In this document: positions 7,741 through 16,781 of the stretch, piece after piece
Numbering within the stretch: position 1 is the first letter of the stretch
How the letters are laid out: each line of letters opens with the position of its first letter
Assembly: GCA_016192825.1 (NCBI GenBank)
Contig: JACPTK010000074.1
Span: 1-64,000, forward strand
DNA from: Betaproteobacteria bacterium
Lineage (GTDB): Bacteria; Pseudomonadota; Gammaproteobacteria; Burkholderiales; SG8-41
DNA: 64,000 bases
Direction of reading: 5' to 3'
Notes under the pieces: model-generated
Database searches by the model: none
The model's input: only the letters and a program-made list of their open reading frames with translations
What the model was told of the DNA's origin: nothing
Program-made: the position numbers and the translations under genes

Positions 7741-8457
7741 TTAGTCCATTGCCTGCGTCAACACAAAGCGCGCATCGACCGCGACCGCGCCGTGCTCGGA
7801 GACGATCAGGGGATTGATGTCCGCCTCCGCGATATCCTGCGCATGCGCCATCAGCACCCCGCCTTCGCCACCCACCTTGAGCAGAACGTCCACGATCGCC
7901 TCGCGCGACACCGGCTTGCGCCCGCGCGCCCCGCGCAGGAGCGCGGCGCCTTTCAGTTCGTCCAGCATTTCCTCCGCGTCCTGGCGCGTGATGGGGCAGA
8001 TGCGAAAGGACACGTCCGCGAGCACCTCCACGAATATGCCGCCCAGGCCCACCATGACCAGCGGCCCGAACTGAGGATCGCGCACGCCGCCGACGACGAT
8101 CTCCTGCCCCGCCGCGGCCATCTCCTCCACCAGGAACCCCTCGATTCGGGCGTCCTTCTTGTAAGCGCGCACGCTCGCAAGCACCTCCTCGCACGCCGTC
8201 GCCAGTTCCTCGCCGGATGTGATGCCGAGCCATACCGCGCGCGCTTCGCTCTTGTGCAGGATGTCGGGCGAGAGCACCTTGAGGACGAGCGGTGGATTGA
8301 GCCTGCCGAACGCCGCCCTCACCTCGCTCGCGTCCTGCACTACGAGCGACTTCGGCACCACGACGCCGAAGCTCGCGAGGAGCTGTTTCCCCGCGCCTTC
8401 ATCGAGCGCGGCGCGCCCCTGCTTCCTCGCTTCTGCAATCGCTTCGAACCCGGACAT
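7741..8457 (-). CDS. Acyl-CoA synthetase (NDP-forming), beta subunit (ATP-grasp)
   Basis: This 238-residue protein is the separate ATP-grasp subunit that pairs with the alpha subunit at 6154-7599. Visible blocks are LLASFGVVVPKSLVV, PLVLKVLSPDILHKSEARAV (ATP-binding lysine and the typical HKS), VGGVRDPQFGPLVMVGLGG and the closing DINPLIV, in which Asp and Asn coordinate the metal. The size fits stand-alone ACD beta subunits. The start ATG at 8457 opens MSGFEAIAEARKQGR. The gene runs with alpha and lies downstream of the biotin carboxylase, from which it is separated by an inverted repeat. Confidence 0.88.
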   Translation of the reverse strand: MSGFEAIAEARKQGRAALDEGAGKQLLASFGVVVPKSLVVQDASEVRAAFGRLNPPLVLKVLSPDILHKSEARAVWLGITSGEELATACEEVLASVRAYKKDARIEGFLVEEMAAAGQEIVVGGVRDPQFGPLVMVGLGGIFVEVLADVSFRICPITRQDAEEMLDELKGAALLRGARGRKPVSREAIVDVLLKVGGEGGVLMAHAQDIAEADINPLIVSEHGAVAVDARFVLTQAMD

Positions 8458-8507
8458 ATGACCTTAAATTAGCCGCCAAGACGCGGAAAAACCCCTCGTC
8501 GAAATAG

Positions 8508-8660
8508 CCGCAGAGACGCAAAGACGCAAAGGAATCCTTTCATCAAAAACCGACGCTCGGGAAATCATCACAATGATCCTGAGTCTTGCGCGAGCCGCAA
8601 TTTCATCGATCCAATCCAGACTCATGTTTTGTTCTGCTTCGTGCCTTTGCGCCTCTGCGG
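8508..8660. repeat. Inverted pair of GCAAAG-type repeats
   Basis: CCGCAGAGACGCAAAGACGC and five more bases lie at 8508-8532. Their inverted relative CCTTTGCGCCTCTGCGG lies at 8644-8660. The right arm ends directly against the stop codon of the biotin carboxylase gene (8661-8663, minus strand). The same pair architecture returns at 41029-41127. Confidence 0.75.
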
Positions 8661-10010
8661 CTATTTTCGGGTTGCAAGCACTTCGGGTATGAGGCCCGTA
8701 TGCACGCGCCCCGCGCGGAACGGCTCGGAGCGCAGCACCGCGAGCACCGCGGGAATGTTGTTCTTGACGCCCTCGATGGCGAAATCCGCCAGCACGTCGA
8801 TCAGCGTGTCGATCGCCGCGTGGCGCGTGTCCGCGCGGACGATCGCCTTGGCGATCATCGGATCGTAATGCGGCGTGACGTCTCCGCCCTCGGCATAGCC
8901 GGTTTCGACGCGCACGCCGTGATCGAGCGGGGGGCGGAACACCTTGAGCCTGCCGGGCGACGGAAAAAAATTCTTCGGGTCCTCGGCGTAGATCCGCGCC
9001 TGGATCGCGTGCCCGGTTACCTGGACTTTCTCCGGCAGGATGTCCGAAAGGCGCTCGCCCGCCGCCGAGCGGATCTGCGCCTTCACGAGATCGACGCCGG
9101 TCACTTCCTCTGTGACGCCGTGCTCGACCTGCAGCCGCGTGTTCATTTCGAGGAAGCTGAATGCGCCGTCCGCGCCCAGCAGCATCTCGACCGTGCCGAT
9201 GTTGTCGTAGCCCATCTTTCGCATGATATCCGCGACCTGGCCCGCCACTTCGCCGACCCGCGCGCGCGGCAGCCCGGGGGCGGGCGCCTCCTCGATCACC
9301 TTCTGGTTGCGCCGCTGCGTCGAGCAGTCGCGCTCGTAGAGATGCGCCACGGCGCCGTGAAGGTCGCCCAGCACCTGGAACTCGACGTGGCGCGGGCGCT
9401 CGATCAGCCGCTCGAGGTAGACCTCGGCGTTGCCGAAGCCGCGCTCCGCCATCGAGCGCGAGCGTTCCACCGCGGCGAGCAGCTCCGCCTCGTCCTTTGC
9501 CGGCAGCATGCCGATCCCGCCGCCGCCGCCCGCCGGCTTTACCAGCACCGGAAAACCGATCGCATGCGCGGCGGCCAGAACCGCGGCGGGGTCCGCGGGC
9601 AGCACGCCGGAGCCGCGGGCCATCGGCATGCCGTGGCTCGCCGCGAGCTCGCGCGCCCGCGTCTTGTGCCCCATCGCCTCGATCCAGCGCGGCGACGGGC
9701 CGATGAAGCGCGCGCCAGTGTCCGCCACCTTCTGCGCGAACGCCGCGTTCTCCGCAAGAAAGCCGTAGCCCGGATGCAGGGCGTCCGCGTGCGATGCGCG
9801 CAGGGCCTCGAGCAGCGCGCCCTGGTTGAGATAGCTCTCGCGCGCCGGCGCGGGACCGATCGCGCGCGTCTCGCTCGCCATTTCCAGATACGGCGCCCCG
9901 GCGTCCGCCTCGGAATAGACGGCAACGGAATGGACGCCCATCTCCCCGAGCGCCCGCAGCACCCGCGCGGCGACCGCCCCGCGATTGGCCACTACGACTT
10001 TATTGAACAT
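8661..10010 (-). CDS. Acyl-CoA carboxylase biotin carboxylase subunit
   Basis: This 449-residue protein carboxylates biotin on its carrier protein with ATP and bicarbonate. It shows the N-terminal FNKVVVANRG, the glycine-rich ATP loop KPAGGGGGIGM, the KVIEEAPAP segment, EMNTRLQVEHGVTEE with catalytic residues, and ARIYAEDP. The length is right for a single-domain biotin carboxylase with no fused carrier. I take ATG 10010, because the longer frame to 10097 would read through repeat sequence. It is the only biotin carboxylase in the window, beside five carboxyltransferases, and probably pairs with the mini carrier at 15557-15778. Confidence 0.9.
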   Translation of the reverse strand: MFNKVVVANRGAVAARVLRALGEMGVHSVAVYSEADAGAPYLEMASETRAIGPAPARESYLNQGALLEALRASHADALHPGYGFLAENAAFAQKVADTGARFIGPSPRWIEAMGHKTRARELAASHGMPMARGSGVLPADPAAVLAAAHAIGFPVLVKPAGGGGGIGMLPAKDEAELLAAVERSRSMAERGFGNAEVYLERLIERPRHVEFQVLGDLHGAVAHLYERDCSTQRRNQKVIEEAPAPGLPRARVGEVAGQVADIMRKMGYDNIGTVEMLLGADGAFSFLEMNTRLQVEHGVTEEVTGVDLVKAQIRSAAGERLSDILPEKVQVTGHAIQARIYAEDPKNFFPSPGRLKVFRPPLDHGVRVETGYAEGGDVTPHYDPMIAKAIVRADTRHAAIDTLIDVLADFAIEGVKNNIPAVLAVLRSEPFRAGRVHTGLIPEVLATRK

Positions 10011-10015
10011 CGAAA

Positions 10016-10126
10016 TGCGTGATAGGTGATAAGTGATAGGTGATAGGAATCCCCGCCTCGGCAGGCAAGGCGGGAATAGAGAAATAGGTTCCTGCACTTA
10101 TCACTTATCACCGGTCACTTATCACG
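10016..10126. repeat. TGATAAG/TGATAGG heptamer arrays in inverted orientation
   Basis: GTGATAGGTGATAAGTGATA and further copies lie at 10017-10047. The complementary TCACTTATCACTTATC-type copies lie at 10096-10126, so the gap can fold into a long imperfect hairpin. The right arm ends 2 bp before the carboxyltransferase stop codon (10129-10131, minus strand). Related heptamers recur at 38311-38340. Confidence 0.8.
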
Positions 10127-10128
10127 CC

Positions 10129-11664
10129 TTAGTAAGACGTGGGCCAGCTGCGCATCAGATGCTGGCCGACCCCCTTGGTTATGCGAAGCTTGAACACGTC
10201 GAGCATGCGGATCAGGTAATCGCGCGTGTGCTCGGGCCGAAGCACGGCCTGGGCCGCGTAGACCGCCGCCAGGCCCCACACGTCGGCGCCCTTGCGGATG
10301 TCGGCAAGCGCCTCCTCGAACCCCGGCTCGCCCACGCCCACGCCGTGCACGATGTTGGTCGCGAACTCGGGGCTCATGAAACTCACTTCCGCCGTCGGCC
10401 ACGCGGCAATGTCGTCGGAATGGCGCCCGCCGCCCATGCAGACGTAAGCACGACCGTAGCTCTTGCGGATGATGACGGACAGGTGCGGCACCGTGACCAG
10501 CGTTATCGCGTTCATGAAGTTCATGATCTTGCCGGGCGCGCCGGCGCGCTCGGCTTCGGTGCCGATCTGGAAACCGGGCGTGTCCACGAGCAGCACGATG
10601 GGCACGTTGAACGAGTCGCACAGGACCAGGAAATCAACGATCTTGCGGCAGGCGTCGGCGTCGAGCGCGCCGCCCCGGTGCAAGGGGTTGTTGGCGACGA
10701 TGCCGACGCTCTTCCCGCCGAGCCGGGCAAGGCCCACGACCGCGCTCTTGCCAAAGCGCGGCTTGATCTCGAACAGCGTGTCCTTGTCCGCCAGCGCGCG
10801 GATGATCCGCTTCATGTCGTAGACCTGGGTGCGGCTCTCGGGCAGGACCGAGAAAACCTTGTCCATGTCGGCGCCGGAGCCGCCGGGCACCGGCGCATCG
10901 GGCGGCGCCTCCATGTGATGGCTGGGCATGTAGGACAGAAAGCGCTTGATGGCGTCGAATACTTCCTCTTCCCTGTCGACGACCTGGTCCACGAGGCCGG
11001 TCACTTCGGCATGCAGCCGCCAGCCGCCGAGGTCGTCGGCGGAGACTTTCTCGCCCAGCGCCATCGAGACGAGCCGGGGACTCGATACCGCGACGACCGC
11101 GCCCTTCTGCATCACCGCGAAATCCGCCTGGCACATGAGCCAGGTCGAGGAGCCGAACGACGGCCCGATCGCGGCGGCGCACATGGGCGTTTCGCGCAGC
11201 CGGCGGAACTGTGTCACGTCGTTGCCGAGCAGCTGGCCCATCCCGCGCGAGCCCATGGCGTCGGGCAGGCGCGCGCCGGTCGACTCGCCGATCACGACCA
11301 ATGGCATGCCGCGCTCGGTCGCCGTGCGCTTCATGTGCGCGATCTTCTTGCTGTTGGTGGCGCTGGTGGAGGCGCCCTTGACCGTGAAATCGTTGACCAC
11401 CAGGCATACGTCGCGGCCGTCGATCTTGCCGAACCCGGCAAGCTTGCCGTCGGTCTGGGTTTCATCGGCCTGCTCCGCGTACACGCCCGATGAACCGAAC
11501 AGCCCCGACTCGATGAACGTGTCCTTGTCGACGAGGTAATCGATGCGCTCGCGCGCATTCCACATGCCGGCGGCCTTGCGCTTCGCGTACTTCTCGGCGC
11601 CGCCGCCGGCGAGCGCCTTCGCCCGCCGCGCCTCGTATTCCTTCAACAACGCTTCGTGTGCCAT
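10129..11664 (-). CDS. Acyl-CoA carboxylase carboxyltransferase (beta) subunit
   Basis: This is a 511-residue carboxyltransferase of the propionyl-CoA carboxylase beta type. It has NARERIDYLVDKDTFIESG, VNDFTVKGASTSATNSKK, VIGESTGARLPDAMG and, in the second half, GIVANNPLHRGGALDADACR and LVDTPGFQIGTEAERAGAPG. It ends WPTSY. The start at ATG 11664 gives MAHEALLKEYEARR with GAGG just upstream; the reading frame is open further to the left only because of high GC. The gene is 7 bp downstream of the class III CoA-transferase gene and is followed by the biotin carboxylase, so it is a likely partner for that enzyme. Confidence 0.9.
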   Translation of the reverse strand: MAHEALLKEYEARRAKALAGGGAEKYAKRKAAGMWNARERIDYLVDKDTFIESGLFGSSGVYAEQADETQTDGKLAGFGKIDGRDVCLVVNDFTVKGASTSATNSKKIAHMKRTATERGMPLVVIGESTGARLPDAMGSRGMGQLLGNDVTQFRRLRETPMCAAAIGPSFGSSTWLMCQADFAVMQKGAVVAVSSPRLVSMALGEKVSADDLGGWRLHAEVTGLVDQVVDREEEVFDAIKRFLSYMPSHHMEAPPDAPVPGGSGADMDKVFSVLPESRTQVYDMKRIIRALADKDTLFEIKPRFGKSAVVGLARLGGKSVGIVANNPLHRGGALDADACRKIVDFLVLCDSFNVPIVLLVDTPGFQIGTEAERAGAPGKIMNFMNAITLVTVPHLSVIIRKSYGRAYVCMGGGRHSDDIAAWPTAEVSFMSPEFATNIVHGVGVGEPGFEEALADIRKGADVWGLAAVYAAQAVLRPEHTRDYLIRMLDVFKLRITKGVGQHLMRSWPTSY

Positions 11665-11671
11665 GTCCGCC

Positions 11672-12889
11672 TCATTGTGCTGCGGGATCGCAGTAGACCA
11701 CCCGTTCGCGTTCGAGTTGCTGCATTTCTGCGGCGGCGACCCCGGCGAGCTCCGCCAGCACCCGCCGCGTATCGCGGCCGATCCGCCCGCCGCTGGCGCG
11801 CACGGCGCCCGGCGTGCGCGAGAGCTTGGGCACGCAGCCGGGCAGCGTGACGCTGCCGATCTCGTCGTCCGGGGTCTCGACCAGCATGCCGCGCGCGCGG
11901 AAATGCGGGTCCTGGAAGATATCCGCCACCGTCTTGATGCCCATCGCGGGCACGTCGGCGCCGTCGAGCACGCGCTGCACTTCCTCCTGCGTGTGCGCGG
12001 CGGTCCATTCCGCCACGACAGCGTCGAGCTCTTGCGGGTGCTTCGCGCGCGACACCTGGGTGGCGAAACGCTTGTCGGCAAGCAGCTCGGGCCTGCCGAT
12101 CGCCGCGGCGAGGCGCCTGAACACCGGGTTCTGCGCCGCCTGGATGTGGATCCACTGCCCGTCGCGCGTCGGGTAGAGGTTGTTGGGCACGCTGCCGGCG
12201 AGCCCCGAGCCCATGCGGTTGGCGACGATGCCGAGCTTGTCGTAGGCCGGCACGTGCGGCTCGGTCAGGCTGAAGGCGCACTCGGCGAGCGCGGCATCCA
12301 CGTACTGCCCTTCGCCGGTGCGTGTGCGGTGCACCAGCGCCATCATCGCGCCGAATGCGGCGTAGAGCCCGGTGATGTAGTCGGTCAGCGCGACCGCGAC
12401 CCGCGCTGGCGGGCGGTCGGGATCTCCGGTGATGTGGCGCAGCCCGCTCGCCGCCTCGCAGATGACGCCGTAGCCGGGGCGCGCGCTGTACGGCCCGGTC
12501 TGGCCGAAGCCCGAGATGCGCACCATGATGATGTCAGGCTTCACGCGCGCGAGATCGGCATAGCCCAGTCCCCACTTCTCCAGGCCGCCGGGCCGGAAGT
12601 TCTCGATCACGACGTCGCATTTCGCGGCGAGCCTGCGCGTGAGATCCTGCCCGCGCGGCGTGCGCAGGTCGATGCTGACGAGCGACTTGTTGCGCAGGAT
12701 GCTGGCGGCGTAGAGCGACTTGCCCTGATAGTGCCGCCCGGCGCCGCGGATGCCGTCACCTTCGCGCGGTTCCACCTTGATCACCTCCGCACCGAAATCG
12801 GCGAACAAGCGTCCGCAGAAGGGGCCTGCCACGGTCGATCCCAGCTCGAGCACGCGGTAGCCCGACAGCGGTCCGGAAGCCTGCGTCAT
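11672..12889 (-). CDS. Class III (CaiB/BaiF) CoA-transferase
   Basis: The 405-residue protein transfers CoA between acyl groups through an aspartyl-CoA anhydride. Seen in it are GYRVLELGSTVAGPFCGRLF, FGAEVIKVEPREGD, DVVIENFRPGGLEKWGLGY, the Gly-rich ISGFGQTGPYS, and GEGQYVDAALAECAF, which contains the catalytic Asp of the family. The start ATG 12889 opens MTQASGPLSG. It lies 16 bp downstream of a Bug receptor and directly upstream of a carboxyltransferase. This fits a route in which an imported acid is activated with CoA and then carboxylated or decarboxylated. The substrate is not readable from sequence. Confidence 0.88.
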   Translation of the reverse strand: MTQASGPLSGYRVLELGSTVAGPFCGRLFADFGAEVIKVEPREGDGIRGAGRHYQGKSLYAASILRNKSLVSIDLRTPRGQDLTRRLAAKCDVVIENFRPGGLEKWGLGYADLARVKPDIIMVRISGFGQTGPYSARPGYGVICEAASGLRHITGDPDRPPARVAVALTDYITGLYAAFGAMMALVHRTRTGEGQYVDAALAECAFSLTEPHVPAYDKLGIVANRMGSGLAGSVPNNLYPTRDGQWIHIQAAQNPVFRRLAAAIGRPELLADKRFATQVSRAKHPQELDAVVAEWTAAHTQEEVQRVLDGADVPAMGIKTVADIFQDPHFRARGMLVETPDDEIGSVTLPGCVPKLSRTPGAVRASGGRIGRDTRRVLAELAGVAAAEMQQLERERVVYCDPAAQ

Positions 12890-12905
12890 GAGCCGCGCGC
12901 CCCGC

Positions 12906-13886
12906 TCAGTCCTTGGCGAGCCCGATCTCGCCCAGGATGTCGCGGTATTCCTTGTACTGCGATGCCCAGTACTTCGTGACCTCGGCGCTGCCGAGGTAGC
13001 GCGGCGCCCAGAACTCGTGCGCAAGCGATTTCTTCCACGTATCGTTGTCGGTCAGTTTCGCGCACATGCCCTCCCAGTACGCGATCTGCCGGGCGTTGAG
13101 CCCCTTCGGCCCCAGCAGTCCGCGCCACGACGAGAAGGTGCCGTCCACGCCTTGCTCGGCCCAGGTCGGCACCCCGGCGAGATCGCCGCCGAAGCGCCTG
13201 GGCGCGGTCACGGCGAGAATCCGCGTCTTGCCGTTGCGCAGTTGCGCGACCGCGTTCGGCGTGCTCGACGAGACGACGTCGATGTGCCCGCCGAGCAACG
13301 CGATGACGGAGTCCCCGGACGACTTGAACGCCACCACCTTGAGCTTCTTCAGCTCGATGCCGGAGGTCTTGAGCGGCTTGGCGATCGCGGTGTGAATATG
13401 GTTGCCGAGGGCGGAGGCGACCGCGATGCTGAGCGCGGACGGGTCCTTCTTCAGTTGCTCGATCAGCTCGCGCCCGGTCTTGATCGGGGAGTCCGCGCGC
13501 ACCGAAACCGCCATGTACTCCTCCAGCAACAGGCACAGCGGCGAGAAGTCGCTGTAGGTAAGCTGGGTGACGCCGTGGATCTTGTTGGTGAGGAGGTTGG
13601 GCGCCTGCACCAGCACGTAGTGGCCGTCGCCCGCATGCTGGTTGAGATAGACCCACGATAACGTGTTGCCGCCGCCCGGCTTGTTGACGACCACGGTGTT
13701 CTCGATCCCCAGACCCTTGAAAATGCGCTGCATCTCGCGCGCCGATTTGTCGACCGCACCGCCTGCGGCCACGCCGACCACGAGCTCGACGGTCTTTTCC
13801 GGCTTCCAGCTCCCCTGGGCGAGCGCGGCGCCCGCTGCCATGAACAGGCACACCGCGAATATCTCCTTCAGCATCGATGTCTTCAT
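12906..13886 (-). CDS. Bug/TctC-family periplasmic solute-binding receptor
   Basis: This 326-residue secreted protein starts MKTSMLKEIFAVCLFMAAG, with AALAQ as the signal-peptidase site. It shows the family pattern TVELVVGVAAGGAVDKSAR (ligand loop) and VNKPGGGNTLSWVYLNQ. Bug proteins bind organic acids for tripartite tricarboxylate transporters or act as sensors. No TctA/TctB membrane genes are in the window. The start ATG 13886 is preceded by AGGAGGATGAC. It sits between a carboxyltransferase and a CoA-transferase on the same strand, so its ligand is probably the acid used by those enzymes. Confidence 0.88.
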   Translation of the reverse strand: MKTSMLKEIFAVCLFMAAGAALAQGSWKPEKTVELVVGVAAGGAVDKSAREMQRIFKGLGIENTVVVNKPGGGNTLSWVYLNQHAGDGHYVLVQAPNLLTNKIHGVTQLTYSDFSPLCLLLEEYMAVSVRADSPIKTGRELIEQLKKDPSALSIAVASALGNHIHTAIAKPLKTSGIELKKLKVVAFKSSGDSVIALLGGHIDVVSSSTPNAVAQLRNGKTRILAVTAPRRFGGDLAGVPTWAEQGVDGTFSSWRGLLGPKGLNARQIAYWEGMCAKLTDNDTWKKSLAHEFWAPRYLGSAEVTKYWASQYKEYRDILGEIGLAKD

Positions 13887-13924
13887 GTCATCCTCCTCGT
13901 GTCCTACCTCATCCGCCTCACAAA

Positions 13925-15493
13925 CTACGGCCGGACCCCGGCCTTGAGCCGGGGCCCGGGCTGCGACTTCAACCGGGGCTGCAGTGCCTCGATGAACTGG
14001 CACAAGTACGGCCGCGTCTCGCGGGGATCGATCAGATCCTCGACCGCGAACGCCTCCGCTGTGCGGAAGGGCGACGCGAGCTGACGCAGTTCCTCCTCGA
14101 TTTCCCGTTCGCGCCGCGCCGGGTCGGGCGCGCTTTCGATTTCGCGCCGGTAGGCGGCCTTCACCCCGCCCTCCAGCGGCAGCGAGCCCCACTCGGCCGA
14201 CGGCCACGCGATCTTGAAGTTGAGCCCGCGCCGGTCGATCACCCCGCCGCCCGCCATGCCGTAGCACTTGCGCACGATCACGGTGAACACCGGCACGCCC
14301 ACCTGCAGCCCGACGTAGCGCGCGCGCACGCCCTCGCGCAGCACCGCGTTCGCTTCGGACTCGGGACCGATCATGAAGCCCGGGATGTCGGCGAAGAAGA
14401 CGAGCGGGACGTTGAACATGTCGGCGAGCTCGACAAAGTGGGCCTGCTTGCGCGCCGCCTTATAATCCATTATGCCGCCAAACATCGGGTTGTTGGCGAT
14501 GATGCCCACCACCCGGCCTCCCATGCGCGCGAGGCCGGTGATGACGGCGCGCCCGAACGTCCCCTGGATCTCAAACAGCGAGTCCCGGTCCACGACGAGG
14601 TCGATCAGCCTTCGCATGTTGTAGGCCTGGCGGTTCGAGCGCGGAACGATGCTCGCCAGCGCGCCCTCGCAGCGGTCGACCGGGTCGTCGCACGCCACCT
14701 GCGGCGGCAGCTCCCATACGTTCTGCGGCAGGTACGAGAGAAAGCGGCGGATCTGCCGGAAGCAGTCTTCCTCGCTCTCCGCGACGTTGTCGATGGTGCC
14801 CGCGGTGTCTGCGGAAATCTTGGCGCCGCCCAGCTCTTCCTTGGTGACCTTCGTTCCGAACGCGCGCTCGACCACCGGCGGTCCGGCGGCGAAGATCTGG
14901 CTCTGGCCGCGCACCATGATCGACCAATGGCACAGGAGCGCGCGCGCCGAGGGGCCGCCCGCCGTCGTGCCCATCACGGCGGATACCACCGGCACGATGC
15001 CCATCAGGTCGACGGAGCGCTCGAAGCCGTCCTGGCCGTAGCCCGGCACCACCGTGTAGCCCTTGCGCTTGGCGGTGTTGACGGTGCCCCCGGTGCCATC
15101 GACGAGATTGATGAGCGGGATGCGGTAATCCCAGGCAAGGTCCTCGATGAATCCGCCCTGGCCGCCCTTGCGGCGATCCGAGCCGAAGCCGGTGCCGGCG
15201 CGTATGGTGTAATCCTCGCCCCCGATCGCGACGGGCCGGCGGTCTATCCTGCCGAGCCCCATGACGTACGGCGCGGGCTCGAACGCGGCGAGCTTGCCGT
15301 CCCTGCCGTAGCTCGCGCGGCCGGCAAGCTTGCCCACTTCGCGGAACGAGCCGGGATCGAGAACCCGGTCTATGCGCTCGCGCACCGTCAGCTTGCCACC
15401 GGCATGGTGCCGGGCGACCGCTTCGGCGCCGCCGCATTGTTCTGCGAGCCGCCGGCGGCGGTGGATTTCCTCGATTTCGGGGAGCCAGCTCAT
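13925..15493 (-). CDS. Acyl-CoA carboxylase carboxyltransferase subunit, divergent subgroup
   Basis: This 522-residue carboxyltransferase differs from the other four. Its N-half reads RERIDRVLDPGSFREVGKLA and NLVDGTGGTVNTAKRKG in place of GE(S/T)(S/T)GARMPD. Its C-half reads GIIANNPMFGGIMDYKAARK and FFADIPGFMIGPESEANAVL. It lacks the WPTSY tail and ends in a basic extension. The divergence in the acyl-CoA-binding half suggests another substrate. It is the second gene of a minus-strand unit that begins with the biotin carrier (15557-15778) and continues to the Bug receptor and the CoA-transferase. Confidence 0.88.
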   Translation of the reverse strand: MSWLPEIEEIHRRRRLAEQCGGAEAVARHHAGGKLTVRERIDRVLDPGSFREVGKLAGRASYGRDGKLAAFEPAPYVMGLGRIDRRPVAIGGEDYTIRAGTGFGSDRRKGGQGGFIEDLAWDYRIPLINLVDGTGGTVNTAKRKGYTVVPGYGQDGFERSVDLMGIVPVVSAVMGTTAGGPSARALLCHWSIMVRGQSQIFAAGPPVVERAFGTKVTKEELGGAKISADTAGTIDNVAESEEDCFRQIRRFLSYLPQNVWELPPQVACDDPVDRCEGALASIVPRSNRQAYNMRRLIDLVVDRDSLFEIQGTFGRAVITGLARMGGRVVGIIANNPMFGGIMDYKAARKQAHFVELADMFNVPLVFFADIPGFMIGPESEANAVLREGVRARYVGLQVGVPVFTVIVRKCYGMAGGGVIDRRGLNFKIAWPSAEWGSLPLEGGVKAAYRREIESAPDPARREREIEEELRQLASPFRTAEAFAVEDLIDPRETRPYLCQFIEALQPRLKSQPGPRLKAGVRP

Positions 15494-15556
15494 CAGCAGC
15501 GCGCGGGGAGTGAGGGGCGAAGGAGGGTCATTGCGCTTTGCGGCATTGCGGGACGC

Positions 15557-15778
15557 TCAACCCTCGATGACCGCGACGACCTGCCCTTCGGCGACCGGGT
15601 CCTTCGCCTTCACCCGAATTTCCGTCACCGTGCCGGCGTCCTCGGTGATGACCGGGATCTCCATTTTCATGGATTCGATCACGATCAGCGTGTCGCCCGA
15701 CTCCACCTTGTCGCCGGGCTTGGCCTTCACCTGCCAGACGGTGCCGGTGATTTCGGATTTGATGTCGATGCTTGCCAT
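15557..15778 (-). CDS. Single-domain biotin carboxyl carrier protein
   Basis: The 73-residue protein is just one biotinyl domain. IVIESMKMEIPVITEDAGTV carries the biotinylated Lys in the MKM motif, framed by two beta hammerhead halves (TGTVWQVKAKPGDKVESGDT and the C-terminal DPVAEGQVVAVIEG). Usual BCCPs have an extra N-terminal region; this one has none. It is the first gene of the minus-strand carboxylase unit, divergent from the GntR regulator. It should carry carboxybiotin between the biotin carboxylase (8661) and one or more carboxyltransferases. Confidence 0.9.
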   Translation of the reverse strand: MASIDIKSEITGTVWQVKAKPGDKVESGDTLIVIESMKMEIPVITEDAGTVTEIRVKAKDPVAEGQVVAVIEG

Positions 15779-15913
15779 GACGCTGCTCCTCGAAATTGAA
15801 CGACGGCGGTGGCCGCGCGGCGGCGTGCCTCAACGGGACACGGGGGGACAACCTGGCCGTCCATCGGGGGGCGCGGCTGCGGCGTACCGCGGCTATCCTA
15901 GCCTCGGGTCCAC

Positions 15914-15941
15914 ATTGTTGTCAAGAAGATTGTTGACAATC
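15914..15941. promoter_or_regulatory. Probable GntR-family operator, two sites
   Basis: GATTGT-TG-ACAATC at 15928-15941 is a perfect palindrome with a two-base centre. A weaker copy, ATTGTTGTCAAG, lies at 15914-15925, 15 bp away centre to centre. Sites of the form TTGT-N2-ACAA are typical of FadR/FCD-type GntR repressors. It lies between the gntR gene and the divergent carboxylase unit, so it probably controls both. Confidence 0.6.
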
Positions 15942-15968
15942 ATACAAAACGCGGCTAACGTGAGCGCC

Positions 15969-16697
15969 ATGCCCAGCACCCCCGCCTCGCTGGTACCGCG
16001 CGCGCCGTTGACGTTGTCGCTTGCGGAGCAGATCGCCGCACGCCTTTCCGAGCGCATCGTCACCGGCATCTACGCGCCGGGGCGGCGCATCATGGAGCAG
16101 GCCGTCGCCGAAGAATTCGTCGTCAGCCGCGGCCCGGTGCGCGAGGCGCTGCGCCTGCTGGAGAAGGACGGGCTGGTCACCATCCTGCCGCGGCGCGGCG
16201 CGCTGGTCACCAATTTGAGCATCGGCGAGGTGGAGGAGATCTTCGACATCCGTGCGATGCTGAACGGGCTGCGCGACCGGCTGATCGCCGAGGACGCGGA
16301 GCGCGAGCACATGCTGCCGGCGCTGGAGGCCGAGGTCGCCAACCTCGCCCGCTGCGCGCGCGACCCGGCGCTCGGCGACGAGTACGTGGAGACCGTTTCG
16401 CGCATCGACCGCCTGCTCACCGGCGCGCTCGGCAACCGGCGGCTCAAGACCATTCTCGACTCGCTCATGCTGCAGACGCTGCGCTACCGGCAACTCGGGC
16501 TGTCCACGCCGGCGCGGCGCAAGCAGTCGGTGCAGAGCTGGCAGAAGCTGGTGAAGGTCATACGCGAAGGCAACGGCGAGGAAGCCGAGCGCATCGCGCG
16601 CGCGCGCGTCACCGCCTCGCGCGACGCCGCGATCGAGCTCCTGCGGCGCGGCACGCGCAAGACCGCCGTGCCCGGGAAACCGTCCGGCAGCGACTGA
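15969..16697 (+). CDS. GntR-family transcriptional regulator (FadR/FCD type)
   Basis: The 242-residue product has an N-terminal winged helix (SLAEQIAARLSERIVTGIYA, then GRRIMEQAVAEEFVVSRGPV and REALRLLEKDGLVTILPRRG) and an all-helical C-terminal effector domain beginning EVEEIFDIRAMLNGLRDRL. In FCD proteins this domain binds an organic acid, often through Asp and His ligands; the usual FH of the second helix is SRIDRL here, so the metal site may be altered. The start may be ATG 15969 or the in-frame GTG 15960. It is divergent from the biotin-carrier/carboxyltransferase unit, the likely target, and the palindrome at 15928-15941 is its likely operator. Confidence 0.85.
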   Translation: MPSTPASLVPRAPLTLSLAEQIAARLSERIVTGIYAPGRRIMEQAVAEEFVVSRGPVREALRLLEKDGLVTILPRRGALVTNLSIGEVEEIFDIRAMLNGLRDRLIAEDAEREHMLPALEAEVANLARCARDPALGDEYVETVSRIDRLLTGALGNRRLKTILDSLMLQTLRYRQLGLSTPARRKQSVQSWQKLVKVIREGNGEEAERIARARVTASRDAAIELLRRGTRKTAVPGKPSGSD

Positions 16698-16781
16698 CCG
16701 CCGGCGGCGCGGCGCGCGGCCGGTGCTACCATACGCGCCTGCAGCGCCGCCACCGCGCTTCTTTCGACAGAGGAATTACAC

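Noticed and set aside
10129-12081. 650-codon form of the carboxyltransferase at 10129
   Set aside because: The first about 140 codons are a shifted frame of the CoA-transferase gene. The conserved N-terminus and a ribosome-binding site support ATG 11664.
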